DNA of 60,000 nucleotides from Branchiostoma floridae (taxonomy: Eukaryota > Chordata > Leptocardii > Amphioxiformes > Branchiostomatidae). The notes under the pieces are model-generated. The model made no database searches and was not told the DNA's origin. It worked only from the letters and a program-made list of their open reading frames with translations. Positions within the stretch are counted from its first letter, which is position 1; each line of letters begins with the position of its first letter. Below are positions 22,101 to 33,700 of the stretch, in pieces. Both the position numbers and the translations under genes were made by a program. The stretch is from NCBI RefSeq assembly GCF_000003815.2, contig NC_049979.1, positions 9,324,267-9,384,266 of the forward strand, read 5' to 3'.

Positions 22101-25100
22101 CAAGTGTGGGCAGAAGATGGCAACAGACATCCTCAACAATGTGGTAAGTCTTTAAGCATATCATGATCAGGACCCTGAACAGTTTCAACAGAGAATGAGT
22201 GATTTGTCTGCCCGATTTCTGATGGACTTGCTGACAAAATTGTGGTATGACATGTATAGTTCTCTTAAGGGCAAAATAACAACTTTTCTATAGTGATGTG
22301 TTTCATCCAGAGCCAAAGCTTATTTGTGCACTTTTTGAGTATGCCTTGTTGTAAATCGCTTGCTTGCACAAACAGTGTAGAGTAGTAGGACATTTTCTGA
22401 AAGAGAATTAACATCTATTATCATAATACCGGTACGTTTACGACGATTTCTCTAGCCATACTGATTTGACAAATTGTCAACGCATCATTTTCTCCAGTTA
22501 CATGTTGCTGTTATAGGTTACCCTTGCCACTTCTTCTGTGTAACTTTTCTGCCACTCTTGTCCTGCTAAAAGCGTAATATTGTAATTGTAACACGCCGCG
22601 GAATTACACGGCGAACGGGCGCGTGGTTGGAAGGGGGTACAAAATACCGGTAGGAAGAAACACAGCACAATTAACTGCCGCTATGTACATTTATACATCC
22701 TCTGATGTTCCTTCCTTTTCTGTCAGTGAATGCATAAAACATAAACCTGCATGAGCATACAAAATGTCATGAGAAAACGGACGTATACTGTCAAGAATTT
22801 TCATTTAACTTCTGTCCGTCACAACCGCTATGACGTAACACTTCACTGCTAGCGTAGATATAAAAATGGCGGGAAAATGGCTGCGTACGTTCAATTTTGC
22901 CCATTCAGTCGTAGATCCGGGCTATTATGCAACGGTTCTTCACACTTTTACATGAGTTGTAGGTCACCAACAGAAATTCAAGATTGTTGTTGAATCATGG
23001 TCGTCTTGTGCCGTGAGCATGTGTAATTATGATCTATATAAATTTGGCAATGAATGTGACAGTGTGTTCGTCCCACGACGAGCTGCCTACCCCGAAATTT
23101 AAAAAAAAGTATACTGAAAACTTTTGGCCTTGTTGTCTTCGAATGCATTGTTATCGATGCTTTGTAAATGGTGTATTGGACACCTAGATGTCTGAAGTGT
23201 GCACAGCTCAGAAATAACTATTGTTGCATGTGTAGATCTCTTTAAGTTCCAGTATTTTTAATCTACCGGTATAAGTCTTACTACCGGTATTATGCCAATG
23301 CATGTTACATACCTTGGAAGAATGGAGACAGATATAATCTGTAACTTTGTAAACTATCATCCCCGTGCAGGAGGCAGCAGAGAATGTGCAGCCCCAGTTT
23401 CTGGAGTTCCTGCGTTCCCTGGGCTGGCCAGTGGAGGTGGGGAGACACCCCGGGTGGACCGGGCACGTCAGTACCAGCTGGAAACTGGCCACAGATGACG
23501 ATGTCTTCGATGGTAGGCAGTGGACAATCTTATGTAACACAGTTATAGTCCCAAGTCTTTGTTTCTTGCCTTAATTTTTTTTAATGAAGAAATTAAAGGA
23601 TTGTATTGAGGATTTTAAACCAAATTGTTACTAAGAAAAAGTACCTGTTGTGATCATCAAGCAGCAAGCATGTACCTAGATTGTTGCACAAGGAATATCG
23701 GACTTCGGGTGCATCTACATGAACACATGTACCAATTTTAGATCAGTAGCAAGAAGATCAAATGTTAACACATGAACTTACATAATAGGTTCTTGAGCTA
23801 CAAACGTGCTGGCAAGATTCAGTCTTATCCCATTATCCCATTCCTAGACTCAACCCCAGTGGCTGATGGGACAGGAGGCAGCCTTTTTAATGGTGACAAG
23901 CAGGTGCTATATTATGGAGACATCAGCTCAGAGGTGGCCTTTGTGGTGCCATCTGGCAGCAGGCAGGGGAACTGCAGGGACCAGCTGCCAGGTGAGAATG
24001 ATCTACAGTCTCATTCAGAGCCAATTTCCTTCAAATCCCTGAAAATCCTGTTACTTGCTGTGGACTGTTTCCAGATGTAGGTTTGCAAGTCTTGTCTTGC
24101 TTTATTGACCAGCTCCAATGTATGCTATTTTCATCTAAGATAACCTGACGACATCTGGCAGCTGTATCACAGTCATGTTTTTAAAGTGTTCATTTGGTTT
24201 TTATATTGCTTGCTACATGTATGTATAGAGCAATGGATGAGTAATATCAGTAGAAATAGAGGTTCTGTTAAATATGTTGCTCTTGTCCGGATGGGCACAA
24301 ACAATGAAAACTTAAATTTGTTTGCAGATCTGCCATCTGATTTGCAACTGGGGCTCGGTAGTAATGGCCACTACATCAATTTTGTGTGTTAGCACGTCAG
24401 ATGGCACCCAAGCTCCAGGATGTTTGGTCTGACTTTTAAAAAGTAAGCTCTGAAAAGATCTCCACTAATTGCTAAGAAATTGACTTCTTTGTAGATAAGC
24501 AGGCTGTTGATAGGACCAGCACACAGGGCGATGCCATGGCAACAGGCCCTGGCCCCTCCCGTAACCTGACCCTGGAGCTGGCAGGGGTGGACCCCTCCCC
24601 GGGGGCTGTGGGACCCAGCCCGGACACGCCCACCTGTCACGGCAGGAAACGACATCTGCCCTCCCGCGCCAACATGCACGTGGGACCCGATACCAAGGTC
24701 TTGGTCATCTGGGTCGAGAGCTATGACGACATCGAGGACTTTCCTCTTGGTAAGTCATCATCATCATCATTATCATCATCATCATCATCTATATGTTTGA
24801 CATATTTTGTCTTACCCTTACTTCCCCCTTATAACTTCAATGAAAAGTTCCCTGCTGGCCAAATAAAGCTTCTCTTAAATAAATAAAGGTTCAAATAAAT
24901 CATCATCATAAACATCATCATCATCTTCTTCATCTTCTTAAGTCATATTGTTAATGCAGAGTAAGGCCACTCTTCTCCAACCATTTCATGATATTCTTTA
25001 GGTACTTATCCTGAACCCTGGCCTGACATCCCAGGGCAAATTAGTCTGTAACTAAGGTGGTCAGAATATTGGTTGCTGGTTAGGTGTGATGGTCTCAATT

Positions 25101-28100
25101 GTCATCTGTTATGAAATTGTACAACTTCTGAAGGTGGATAATTGGGTAAGTGAAAAGGGCAACACAGTAAGATATGATTAGCACTGTGCCAGTAGAGCTC
25201 CTCAATTCAAGGACAATCTTTTTGCTTATTTGTTGTTTGCTCTGCCAGAATGTTGCGAGGTGGTGAGATACCCACAAACATGTATGTACAAATGTACATG
25301 TACTTCCAATTAGAGTCTCAAATGTAGCACTGTTGAAGGTGAGCTTTGCACAATTTTCACACAGACACTTGGGTAACCAATTATTTACCCTGATAGCTGT
25401 GGGCTCAGCAGAAATTCGCTTTCAACATACAATGAGACTGCTTTCACCAGATAAATGTTTACAGGCAGCATAATCTTCAATAAGTTGAAGGCGTCTGCCT
25501 TGATTGAAAGAAGAGAAGAACCGCATGAGTATGGCTGTTTTTTGAGAGCAAAACATGATCCACTTCCAGTAGGGCTTGATAGAGAAAATGGGTTGATTAG
25601 TCATTGCCCCATATCTGTAAACCACAATGCTTTTGCCACATCCTTACCACATCAGCATTGCCAGGCAGGGCTCGAGTTACACATGGTCAATATGGGGAAT
25701 GACATCAAGGTCACCAGGCCGAAAGCTGCTTTTGCAGGACAAAATACAAGATGATATAAATTAAAAGCAAAATACAAGTCACTCTGTCTGCTATAGGTAT
25801 GTTATATCCAATGCACAGTTGCTACAATTTTATATGGCTATGGCCACTGCTGGCAGAAGATTAAGACCCAATTCAAGATTATTACCAGTTAGTGTAAAAT
25901 AGTTCTAATTGTGCATGTAGAAGTCATGCATTGGTTTATTTTGTGTTGTTATAATTTCCTATTTTCAGATGATGGGTGAATATGAGCCACGTTCAGCTGA
26001 CCTATCAGGCATTTACCAGCGGCCACTCATAAATCTAGTGTAGCAGTAAAGCATGACTTTACCGTTTTGAAGAGAAAGAACATGAACTGCGCAAATGTTT
26101 CCGATGTAACCCCAGTGTGTTGAACTGTGAGAAATGCCAAGTGTTAGGAGTCATAAAACAACAGCTGCTTATGGCTTGTTATGATTACTGTACACTACTG
26201 GCAGCTGAGACGGCTAATGCATTTTAATGCTTTGAATTGATGTTATGGCTATGCTGTTGTAAAGTGCTATTTAAAGGACACAGTGGAAATATTGAACTGA
26301 CAAAAAAAGCCTGTAAGTGCCCTTTGCTAGGCATGTTAGTAGTTGTTGAACAATACAGATTGCTTGATAACAATCGTCATTATGATAAACTCAATTGTGA
26401 TTTGTCCAAACTTTTAAAAAATGGACCTCTTAAAAAAATAGCCCAATTATTTACCAAATAGTGTGCTCAGCAGAAATTTGCTTTCAACATATGATGAGAC
26501 TGCTTTTGCCAGATAAATGTTTACATTTATGGAAGTTTTCAGTTGAAGTGTTGGCAAGCTGATCCATGTTTGTTGAAAATGATGATAATTTGGGGAATGT
26601 AAACAGGGGAGTCTCCCTGTTTGCTGTGGAGAGTATGCGATGTTATGATAGCTCCTCCTCATGCCTCCTCACACTTGTGCTGTCCTGTGACTTAAGCTGT
26701 TCTGTGGATCAGCTTGAGGGGGCAGGTCATCACAAGGGCCTCTAAGGATGATATGTTTATTTATAATTTTATTGCAAAAAAAAAAAAGAGATGGTACACG
26801 GAGGGAAGACATACATTGCAATGTGCTGTTAAGTACACAATTTTAAGTGGCTATTTCTGAATCTGACACAGCCATGAAGGATTTGTCAGCTCTTTCTGCT
26901 TAGTCTACATGTACCTTATCCCTATCTGCACTCACCATTTTACTTCTAAGCTATTTATGGCAATAAAATATGACAGTAGGTGATAAATGTGTGCCACAGT
27001 TCATAGAGTTACAACCTCCCAATGCACTAGTAGTAGTGTCCCGTTTACTTCACCGCAACTATGTTGTTTGGCATCAGGATATATCTTTAATGGGTGGTGT
27101 GTGAGAAAAGATTCCAGTAACACATATGAACATAAGTGATGCAGCTGTAATGTGAAACTATCCTAAAATTCCTATTCAAGCCATTTTTCAACTGCTGACT
27201 TGTACTACAGATCTGTTAGATGGTTAATTTTGATCTGTGTGAGTCCTGCCACATTGCCCACATACTAGGGCAAGCACACAACCTTGGGATATTTCTGTCT
27301 CTTCATGCTTTTATCTGCACCAAGGATGCAGAAGTGTCTGATGGACATCTGACACTGTAACCACATATCAACATAGGATTTGCGGCATTTGGGCGACTAC
27401 AGGACACTTTCATCCAATTTGGTGTCGTGAAGATATGGATAACAAGGCCTTTTGGACCAATAGTGGCTGGTCATCTAGACTTGGACAGTCTGGCCAGTTG
27501 GGCTACTTGTAAGCCAGCACTGGACGTGAAAAAAAATGTAAATATATGTATGATGAATGCGATTCAAGGATGGTCTTACGTACATTGCATACATGTTGAT
27601 AATACATGTTATTGGAAACATGCCACTGGTATGAAACCCTTGCTTCATATCATACTTGATCATCAAGTTGGAATACTGACAAAGTTCTGCTTCTGGTATT
27701 CTCTATTGAGCATTACTTTCAGATTCAATAAGCTTCTTAGCTGTTAAGTAGGGAAGTCCTTTTCTCCTTTTGGCTTCTGGAGACCAAAGGAGAAGTTGTT
27801 AAAAAAGTAACCTTTTTCCTGCTGTCTAACCTGAATTGGATGAATGGCTAACTGCCTATACATGTAGCTTAGTTGAGGTGTCTACTCCAGAAACTGGCAT
27901 CTTGCTCCTCTGTTTTAGGCTGTCCTCTTCTTAATGTTTTTTTTTTTTATTGCCATTGACATTAAAAACATTTGCAGCACATTTACAAATGGCTGAATTG
28001 TCGTTTTTTCACACTCAGTATTTCAACCTCTAACACAAGTAAATACTTTTAAAATGATCGAGTCACAACATAACATCTACTGTTTACAATAACTGGTCAG

Positions 28101-30784
28101 TTACTACACAAAGAAAGATTCGCTACTATTCACAAACTAGAGTTCGGCGACCTCATACCTCCATGAAAATTTAGAGCTTTTGTAAATTTCATGCGACTAA
28201 GACATTAGCATAATTTATGCTTGGTGTTGTTCATCATTGACAAATGTACACATGTCACAATTATAAAATTCCCATTATTAATCACAAAGCGGTTTTGCAA
28301 TTTCTACATAAATTATGCAAATGAGTTCCTCATTATCATATTTGGTATCTGCTTATATTCCACCTATCATATTAACATGTGTTACATTTATTGAAGTCCA
28401 GTTATTGAAAACAATGGAATTATACAATTTCCTCATTAATTATGCAAATTAACTCCTCATTTGCATAACATGTATATCATTATGAACATCTTTGCCTAAG
28501 GTACTTGCATGCATAATATGATGCCAATCCGTCAATCCTTTCTGCAGTTATCCTCTTTGGAATGTCTTGACAAAAACGCCCCTGCAGTTCCCAAATTAAA
28601 TGTTAGGGGGCTGAAACTTGCCCCACTTTGTCATGACACTGAAAGCTATCTACCACGTAAATGTCACGACCATACCACGTACGGGACAAGAGACACATTG
28701 AAAAAATTGCTATGATAGAATATTCTCATTAATTATGCAAATGTACTCCTATTTTGCATAATTAGTATTTAATCTTGTACAACATTGTCTAAGGTACCTA
28801 CATACCAAAAATCATGAAAATCCGTTGTTCCCTTCTTGAGTTATCCTCGTCAGAAGGTTTTGACAAAAATGCCCCTGCTATCCCAAAACTAGACGCTAGG
28901 GGGCCAAAACTTACGTCATTTTTTCCTGAGCACAAGAGCTATCTAATACTTAAAAATCTTGACCATAGCATGTTCAGAACACCGAGATAGCAAAACCGGA
29001 AGTTGCGCTGCAGTACCAAGGTCACACACCAGGGGGCCCAAAATTGACCTTGACCTTCGTCTTCCCAACCCCTACCCACATATTAAATATCATCGTAGTC
29101 CATCAAGAGGTTCTCAAGTTATGATGACCACAAATATGCGGACACACAGACAGACACACACACACACAGACACACACACAGACACACTCAAAACTATACC
29201 TCCATTTTTTCATGGAGGTAATTACCCGTCTTGGTTCAGGAGCTTTACACAGTACGGTAATGTGCTATTAGCGAAACGAGAAGTTCTACACCGGAAGTGA
29301 GAGAGTTTGTCTTTGTTTCCTAGAGACCTATCATGGGTATCCCCTCGTCTAGATGGAAGCCAATAACTGAATCTTAATCACTGTTTGATATATATGTTCC
29401 TCTCTGCTGGTTGTTTTTACAGAGGACCTGTTGTCAGAGTGTGCAACAGGGATGGACTATGCCAGCAGCACCAGCTCCCTGGGCAGCCGGCCGGGAATGG
29501 AGGCATTCGTGATTTTCATCCACCCCCTGAAGACTGGACTGTTCCGGGTCAACATGCATGGCCCTGCTGGCAGGTAGGCTCAAGCTTTCTGCATGTTATT
29601 GTGAAGGGTTAATGCCTTTGATGTATCAATTCATGTTAATGTAATACAGATCTAGTCAGTGACTTTGACATTAAGATACCTTGCGGTGGTGTGGTATCTG
29701 AAAGCATGTTGACACTCATATAGGAACCAGATTGCACCTTTTGCACTTCCTTAATGTGTATGAGGTACACTGTACAAGTACTTCTTGCAGACCTCAAGAA
29801 AGATGTTGAAAAACCTCAGAAACACTTGTGAAATATTAATCCAGAACAAATTGGAAAATAATGTGACCTTCCCAGAATCTGTCCCTCCTCCTGTCCTGAG
29901 GTCCTGTGCTGTATGTAAGTGAATCTATTTCAAAAGTGAAACTGATAATCTATATTGAAATTTGTTGACAGGGTGAGCAAGGCCATACCGCTGGTGGATG
30001 GGATGGTGGTGAGTAGAAGGGCCCTCGGAGCGCTGGTCAGACAGACTGCCATCAACATCTGTCACCGCAGACGGCTGGATACTGATACGTAAGGAGTGTT
30101 TTATAGCCATCCATTATAAGAGTGGGAACTTATCTTTATTCATTTGCATGTTTTTATCTATTTATCAATTTATCAGTGTATTGGTTTGGCTGTGGATGAC
30201 TACATACAGCCAGGGCTACCAATCTAGCTGGTAAGTATTATGAAGGGCTAGTGCTGCTTACTTGAGATTTGATTAAGATATAGATATAACTTAATCTTGC
30301 CTATCTTGAAATATGGCCCTTCAAGCAAAACGGGTTAGGCCTGGAGAAAGGTGCAGTTGAAATTACATTAGGTGGGATTCTATATCAAAGCGAGGCTGAA
30401 AACTTTGATGGCGAGGCCGCACACTTTGATATAGAAGTCTGTCAGTTACTATCCAATGTAATGTCAACATCACCTTTCTTGCTGGACAGAGTCGCCGGTA
30501 AATATGGTTTGAAGACTGATTGCTGCCATTGCTGCAGTACAATCAAATGCTGACAGTTTTTCTACATGACAAGGTGCTGTATCTAGCAGTACTAATGTCA
30601 TGTAACTGACCATATTGACTCAATTGTTGCCTTCTGAAGTATAAAACCACACATCTCTTCTCCCTGCTCCAGTTACCAACCTCCACACATCCGCAGGAAG
30701 ATCAAGATCCAGGAGGTTGTCACCAAGTACCGCAGCCAGATGTCAGAGCCAGAGTTCTACACAGCCCTCTTTCATGACATGTGA
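4175..30784 (+). CDS. RALGAPB: Ral GTPase-activating protein subunit beta (complete, 31 coding exons)
   Basis: RalGAP-beta is the obligate partner of RalGAP-alpha1/2. The heterodimer stimulates GTP hydrolysis on RalA/RalB, restraining exocytosis and mTORC1 signalling. The start MYSEW and the [40 protein letters not shown] and [12 protein letters not shown] stretches match vertebrate RALGAPB as I recall it. Coding exons: 4175-4375, 4761-4956, 5702-5866, 6319-6552, 7068-7328, 7676-7807, 8182-8403, 9732-9955, 10491-10636, 13094-13191, 13755-13889, 14394-14490, 14899-14936, 15208-15276, 15903-16043, 16433-16599, 16964-17023, 17527-17637, 17989-18098, 18334-18398, 18831-18922, 19349-19473, 19816-19995, 21534-21606, 21973-22143, 23371-23512, 23848-23991, 24495-24749, 29423-29573, 29972-30088, 30673-30784. 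All have GT/AG borders and compatible phases, giving 4434 nt and 1477 residues; human has about 1494. No frameshift is seen. Exons 12-14 (the acidic Glu/Gln-rich linker) are the least conserved and the least certain. Confidence 0.96.
5142..5315. mobile_element. 174-bp Tc1/mariner (pogo/Tigger-like) MITE
   Basis: The left end cagtaaaagccagttaattg and the right end (read inverted) cagtagaagccgcttaattg match at all but a few of 24 positions. TA dinucleotides flank both sides (5140-5141 and 5316-5317). The CAGTA-RAAGCC type of terminus with TA duplication is known for pogo/Tigger elements. There is no transposase frame. It lies in RALGAPB intron 2. Confidence 0.8.
8525..9471. mobile_element. 947-bp non-autonomous piggyBac-like element
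   Basis: The ends are perfect 14-bp inverted repeats (ccctcatccgaccg at 8525, complement ending at 9471), directly flanked by TTAA at 8521-8524 and 9472-9475. CCCT-starting ends plus a TTAA target are the hallmark of piggyBac-like transposons. The 18-bp near-palindrome ggggtcatttttgacccc occurs near the left end (8568-8585) and again at 9255-9272. In reverse orientation it occurs near the right end (9437-9454), like repeated subterminal binding sites. The interior is AT-rich with no transposase. It is inserted in RALGAPB intron 7. Confidence 0.88.
10291..10340. repeat. 50-bp imperfect palindrome with AAGGAGG arms
   Basis: The sequence from tcaaggagga at 10291 pairs with acctccttga at 10331-10340 across almost its whole length. 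A shorter relative lies at 17338-17366 in another RALGAPB intron and begins with the same tatcaaggaggat. A half-copy occurs at 3874. It is probably a tiny palindromic MITE or a hairpin repeat. No target duplication is recognised. Confidence 0.5.
10701..10929. mobile_element. 229-bp hAT-like MITE with 8-bp target duplication
   Basis: The arms of about 70-80 bp are inverted repeats. The left has tcatctccaagcagat and gcataagatagtatcaaa; the right shows the complements, ending in ggagatgac. The element is flanked by identical atttctta at 10693-10700 and 10930-10937. An exact 8-bp duplication is the hAT signature. The ends do not show a canonical CA(G)GG start, so the superfamily is inferred from the duplication only. 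It lies in RALGAPB intron 9. Confidence 0.82.
11429..11515 (+). CDS. RALGAPB: Candidate 87-nt in-frame cassette exon of RALGAPB
   Basis: Between exons 9 and 10 there is an open stretch bordered by a good acceptor (ttaatctccacag ending at 11428) and a donor (gtaggt at 11516). It is exactly 29 codons long. It enters in phase 2 and leaves in phase 2, so it fits between exons 9 (10491-10636) and 10 (13094-13191) without shifting the frame. It would encode a Ser-rich then Pro-rich insert ([24 protein letters not shown]) after residue 593. Vertebrate RALGAPB, as I recall it, has no insert there, so it would be optional. It may also be a chance open stretch; RNA would decide. Confidence 0.5.
13379..13405 (+). 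repeat. (TTTG)n microsatellite
   Basis: About six copies of the tetranucleotide lie in RALGAPB intron 10. No function is inferred. Confidence 0.9.
20058..21426. mobile_element. About 1.37-kb putative non-autonomous DNA transposon
   Basis: The left end aggctagggtcacaattgg (20058-20076) is matched by the inverted right end at 21408-21426 with two mismatches. The interior is GC-rich and unlike the surrounding AT-rich intron. It holds a TATA-like tataaaa near 20440, a repeated gatacgcgtaag pair near 21030-21065, and a hairpin at 21248-21294 (gggtccctggttca with its complement). No transposase domain is seen. A target duplication is not clear, so the outer limits are approximate. It lies in RALGAPB intron 23. 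Confidence 0.65.
22422..23294. mobile_element. Putative 873-bp element with cataataccggta inverted ends
   Basis: A perfect 13-bp inverted pair lies at 22422-22434 and 23282-23294, with extra accggta copies inside (near 22644 and 23264). Local GC rises around 22595-22630, and unlike its surroundings the block contains several CpG-rich stretches. There is no clear target duplication and no transposase. It sits in RALGAPB intron 25, ending shortly before exon 26. Confidence 0.5.
24755..24790 (+). repeat. (ATC)n microsatellite next to a RALGAPB splice donor
   Basis: The trinucleotide tract starts a few bases after the donor of exon 28 (exon end 24749, gtaagt intact). More CAT repeats follow near 24900-24925. 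Confidence 0.85.
25377..25463. repeat. Copy 1 of a roughly 85-bp direct duplication in RALGAPB intron 28
   Basis: The segment from ccaattattta through ctcagcagaaatt, tttcaaca and gagactgctt to ccagataaatgtttaca recurs at 26443-26525 in the same orientation. About ten differences separate the copies, and they start about 1066 bp apart. Flanks do not match. It is either a dispersed repeat or an old local duplication. Confidence 0.75.
26443..26525. repeat. Copy 2 of the intron 28 direct duplication
   Basis: This is the second, slightly shorter copy of the 25377-25463 segment, in the same orientation. Confidence 0.75.
28156..29220. mobile_element. About 1.07-kb repeat element bounded by tacctccatgaaaa inverted ends
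   Basis: The left tacctccatgaaaa (28156-28169) is mirrored by ttttcatggaggta at 29207-29220. The right end also folds on itself, since tacctccat at 29197 pairs with atggaggta across a T-rich loop. Inside are two diverged tandem copies of about 300 bp (28434-28680 and 28733-28975), recognisable by attaattatgcaaat, ctaaggtac, tgacaaaaa(t/c)gcccctgc and agggggc. A (CA)n-rich stretch lies at 29137-29187. There is no coding capacity. From memory, elements with this end are abundant in marine invertebrates. It lies in RALGAPB intron 28. Confidence 0.7.
30345..30479. mobile_element. About 135-bp palindromic MITE
   Basis: The outer arms match with few differences: left agaaaggtgcagttgaaatt, and right, inverted, agaaaggtgatgttgacatt. 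The inner arms are ttctatatcaaag (30379-30390) and ctttgatatagaa (30424-30436). The whole unit is a near palindrome in RALGAPB intron 30. No target duplication is called. Confidence 0.6.
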
Positions 30785-33700
30785 AATATTCAACAATGTA
30801 CATGTTTATTATCTATAATCTATTCCTGCAGTGCAATCAAATGCACTTTCATTTGCAAGCACACATTTCAGAGGGACCAGAATTTTCTTATATTTCTGCA
30901 TCTTCATGTAGGTGAATGTGTGTGTGAACTTGTGAATCTACGTACATGGACAATATATTCTCAGACAAAATTCCTGACAATTTCTTGAAGATTGCAAAAC
31001 CATCAAAGCTTAATGTGCACACTTTTGGCGATGGGGGCATTAAGGCCCTTGCAATGAAATGATAAAGCAAAAATTACCACAAATGAAAAAGTTTGTGTCC
31101 CCCATCAGTATGTCTCATTTTCACACTTAAGTTCTCTCAAAGATGTTACTTTACTGATTACAGAATATAAAGATTTCAAATATCAAATTAAACTCTCTTG
31201 ATGTACAGTAGCAATGTAAATGAAGCAAATCCACTAATCGGATAGTCCTAGAAAAAATGACGTGTACTACATTTTAGCACCTGGTAATTATCAAGCATTG
31301 CGATGTAAAAGTGAAGAAGGCACTATTCGTTTATTGATTTCCCCAATTTTTGTTGTATGTAGATGATTGCAATCACTGCTGGAAAGTGTATAGCATAGTA
31401 AATGTATAAGAATGTCATAGCATATTATGTTACCAATAAAAATACTCATCAAAAGATTTCTACATTATTGGTTGTAAAAATTCTTTGGTACAGTAGGGGT
31501 CTAAGGGTGTTTGTGGATGTCAGCCTTTTTGCCTGGTCTTAAGCAGCTTGTACACAACGTATGTGTTATGCCGAAACATGATTTTCTAGTGTTGTGAACA
31601 ACTGACTGAACTTCAACCTTGCACAAAAAGTACAAAAAAACAACATCAGACTGTTTACATCTCTCTTTAGTGGCAAAATTTATTTGGCTTCCAGCATGTA
31701 GCAGTCAGACAAGGCTGTAGGGTGCACACTTAGTTATCTACATGTTTACCATCTTGTGATACACACAGACCATCTCAGCTGGCTACCTGACGGTAGAGGC
31801 AGGATAGGGAAACATCCTGGTAGATGTACATATAAGAAGCTCAAAGGGAAGTCTATATAAATGCAGAGTCCAAGCTTCTGTACCATAGTGAATACATGTA
31901 CTAAAAAATACTACAGATGGGATAGTTTACACTTGTCTCTAATTTTGGGAAGACATCTAGAGCATCAAGATGACACTCCTTGGAAAGTCAAACTGCATCA
32001 ATTTCTGTTCTTTTCCAAGTTCTACAAGAGTAGAGTCAACTCTGTATGTAGAAGAGATCTAAGAATTTCTATTTGTCTTGGAATAGTAAGTGTGGTGTTG
32101 AACCTGTATTTAGTTTCAAGCTTATTTTCCTCTTTACTATTTCACCAAAACAGCAAAGAATATGGGGAAAGTCTGAAAATGTGGAATCAGCTTGTCATGT
32201 TATTTACTTAAAATGTAAGCAACGCTATAAATCAATCAAGTACTTGCGAAGAATATGTAGAATTTCATGACCCAACGTTTACAATTAGGAAGGAAGACGG
32301 CGGTCTAGCAATGTCCCAAACTAGGACTGATGATATAATTAGTTTCTCTGAATCTCATCATTTCATAACCAGTTATGTACCTAAAGAATCGTAGCCTTCA
32401 TGTATGTACAGAAGACTAATTGTATGTTAAGCTCGCCACATTGGAAGACCAAATATTTTTTTATATCACAGACTTTATCTTATGCCTTTACGTCGGAATA
32501 CGTCCACATACTGTATCCTGCCCAAGCATACAAACAAGATTTAACCCCGAATGAATGGAGGTGAAATACATTTCACAGTGTACATGTAAGTGTCATATAG
32601 GTTTCTCCCCTTTATAACTTTGATGTTAACGATTCAGAAACTCAGACGAATGCATGAGGGCTCTTCATTTCTAGTGTATCATGACAATGTTTTATGCAAG
32701 TCCAAATTCTTCCCCCAACCTCTAAGTCTCGTCTACGATATTGCAAAGACTTAAGAAACCTTGCTAGTATTCCACAGTGCTAATCTTTGCATCCAGCTAA
32801 TAGATGTATTTCTGTGCTGTACTTTACAGTGACGGTGATATATGATATCACTACTTACAATGCTTAAGGATATTCTTTGATTAGTACTGGCAAAGTGATT
32901 TACCCTATATCATACAGAGCACCCCTACTGGGTTATGACTAACAATGATTACACATGGCAAGAGATAGAATTAGATATTTCAAATTTTATAATCTCTAGT
33001 ATCAAGCACACTGTGGAATACAGCAACCCATTTACTCCTTTTATATTTTTGCGTATTTTTTCTTCCACACAACCATCAAATATTAAATAAAATACAGGTA
33101 GAGGTACTGTAAATACATGCTTGATCATTAAATATTTGATTTACTAAGCATCATTCAAACAGCATCATAAAAGGCTATGCTACTCATATAAAAACAACAA
33201 AACACCCAGTTTGAACCTATATTAGCTACAATACATGTAGTTACATGAACATGAACCCTATTTCCAGGGTAAACTCAGCCCCTCCCCCCATCAACCACAA
33301 CATCTCGTATATACGTGCTATTCATTTTCTTAAATGAAAAAAAAGCTGTTGTTCTCCATAATACATAGCATTCCTGAGGTTTAGTAATTGAAGACTGAAG
33401 CTATGGCTCAGGGTGGGGCATAACTAATATTCACATTGTTACACAGGTTAGTACATTCTCCTTCACCAGGTGCAGATAAGCACCCCACCTTTCTAAACAT
33501 TCTTTAACAAGTGCAGTGACGTTGTCAAACACTTTCACTGCTTAGTGACTAACAATGCTTCTTAAATACAACCTACAGTGCTGTCTTTTTTACATAGGCG
33601 CAAATAAGTCCCGGTCTCCTAAAACAATCTTTTAGGGGTCAGTGGCCTGCTAATGTACTGCTAAAATACAGCATAATACAGGTTTAACTTTTCTGGCATT

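Larger units (their letters stand above)
21534..30784 (+). other. RALGAPB: RALGAPB C-terminal Rap/Ran-GAP-like domain (exons 24-31)
   Basis: The last eight coding exons, from about residue 1090, encode the domain shared by RapGAP, tuberin and RalGAP proteins: [17 protein letters not shown]-like entry, the [14 protein letters not shown] strand, and [12 protein letters not shown]. The thumb-helix segment that in catalytic GAPs reads like HIGND reads [15 protein letters not shown] here, so no catalytic Asn is seen. This agrees with the known non-catalytic role of the beta subunit. The largest intron (24750-29422) splits the domain and is filled with repeats. Confidence 0.85.

Noticed and set aside
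24328-24357. 30-nt in-frame candidate exon in RALGAPB between exons 27 and 28
   Set aside because: The acceptor is good but the donor (gtagta) is poor, and the encoded ten residues match nothing in the family. Kept only as a possibility for RNA data.
31861-32211. 116-codon plus-strand frame between the convergent genes
   Set aside because: AT-rich, no domain, no codon bias like the neighbouring genes, no splice or promoter context.
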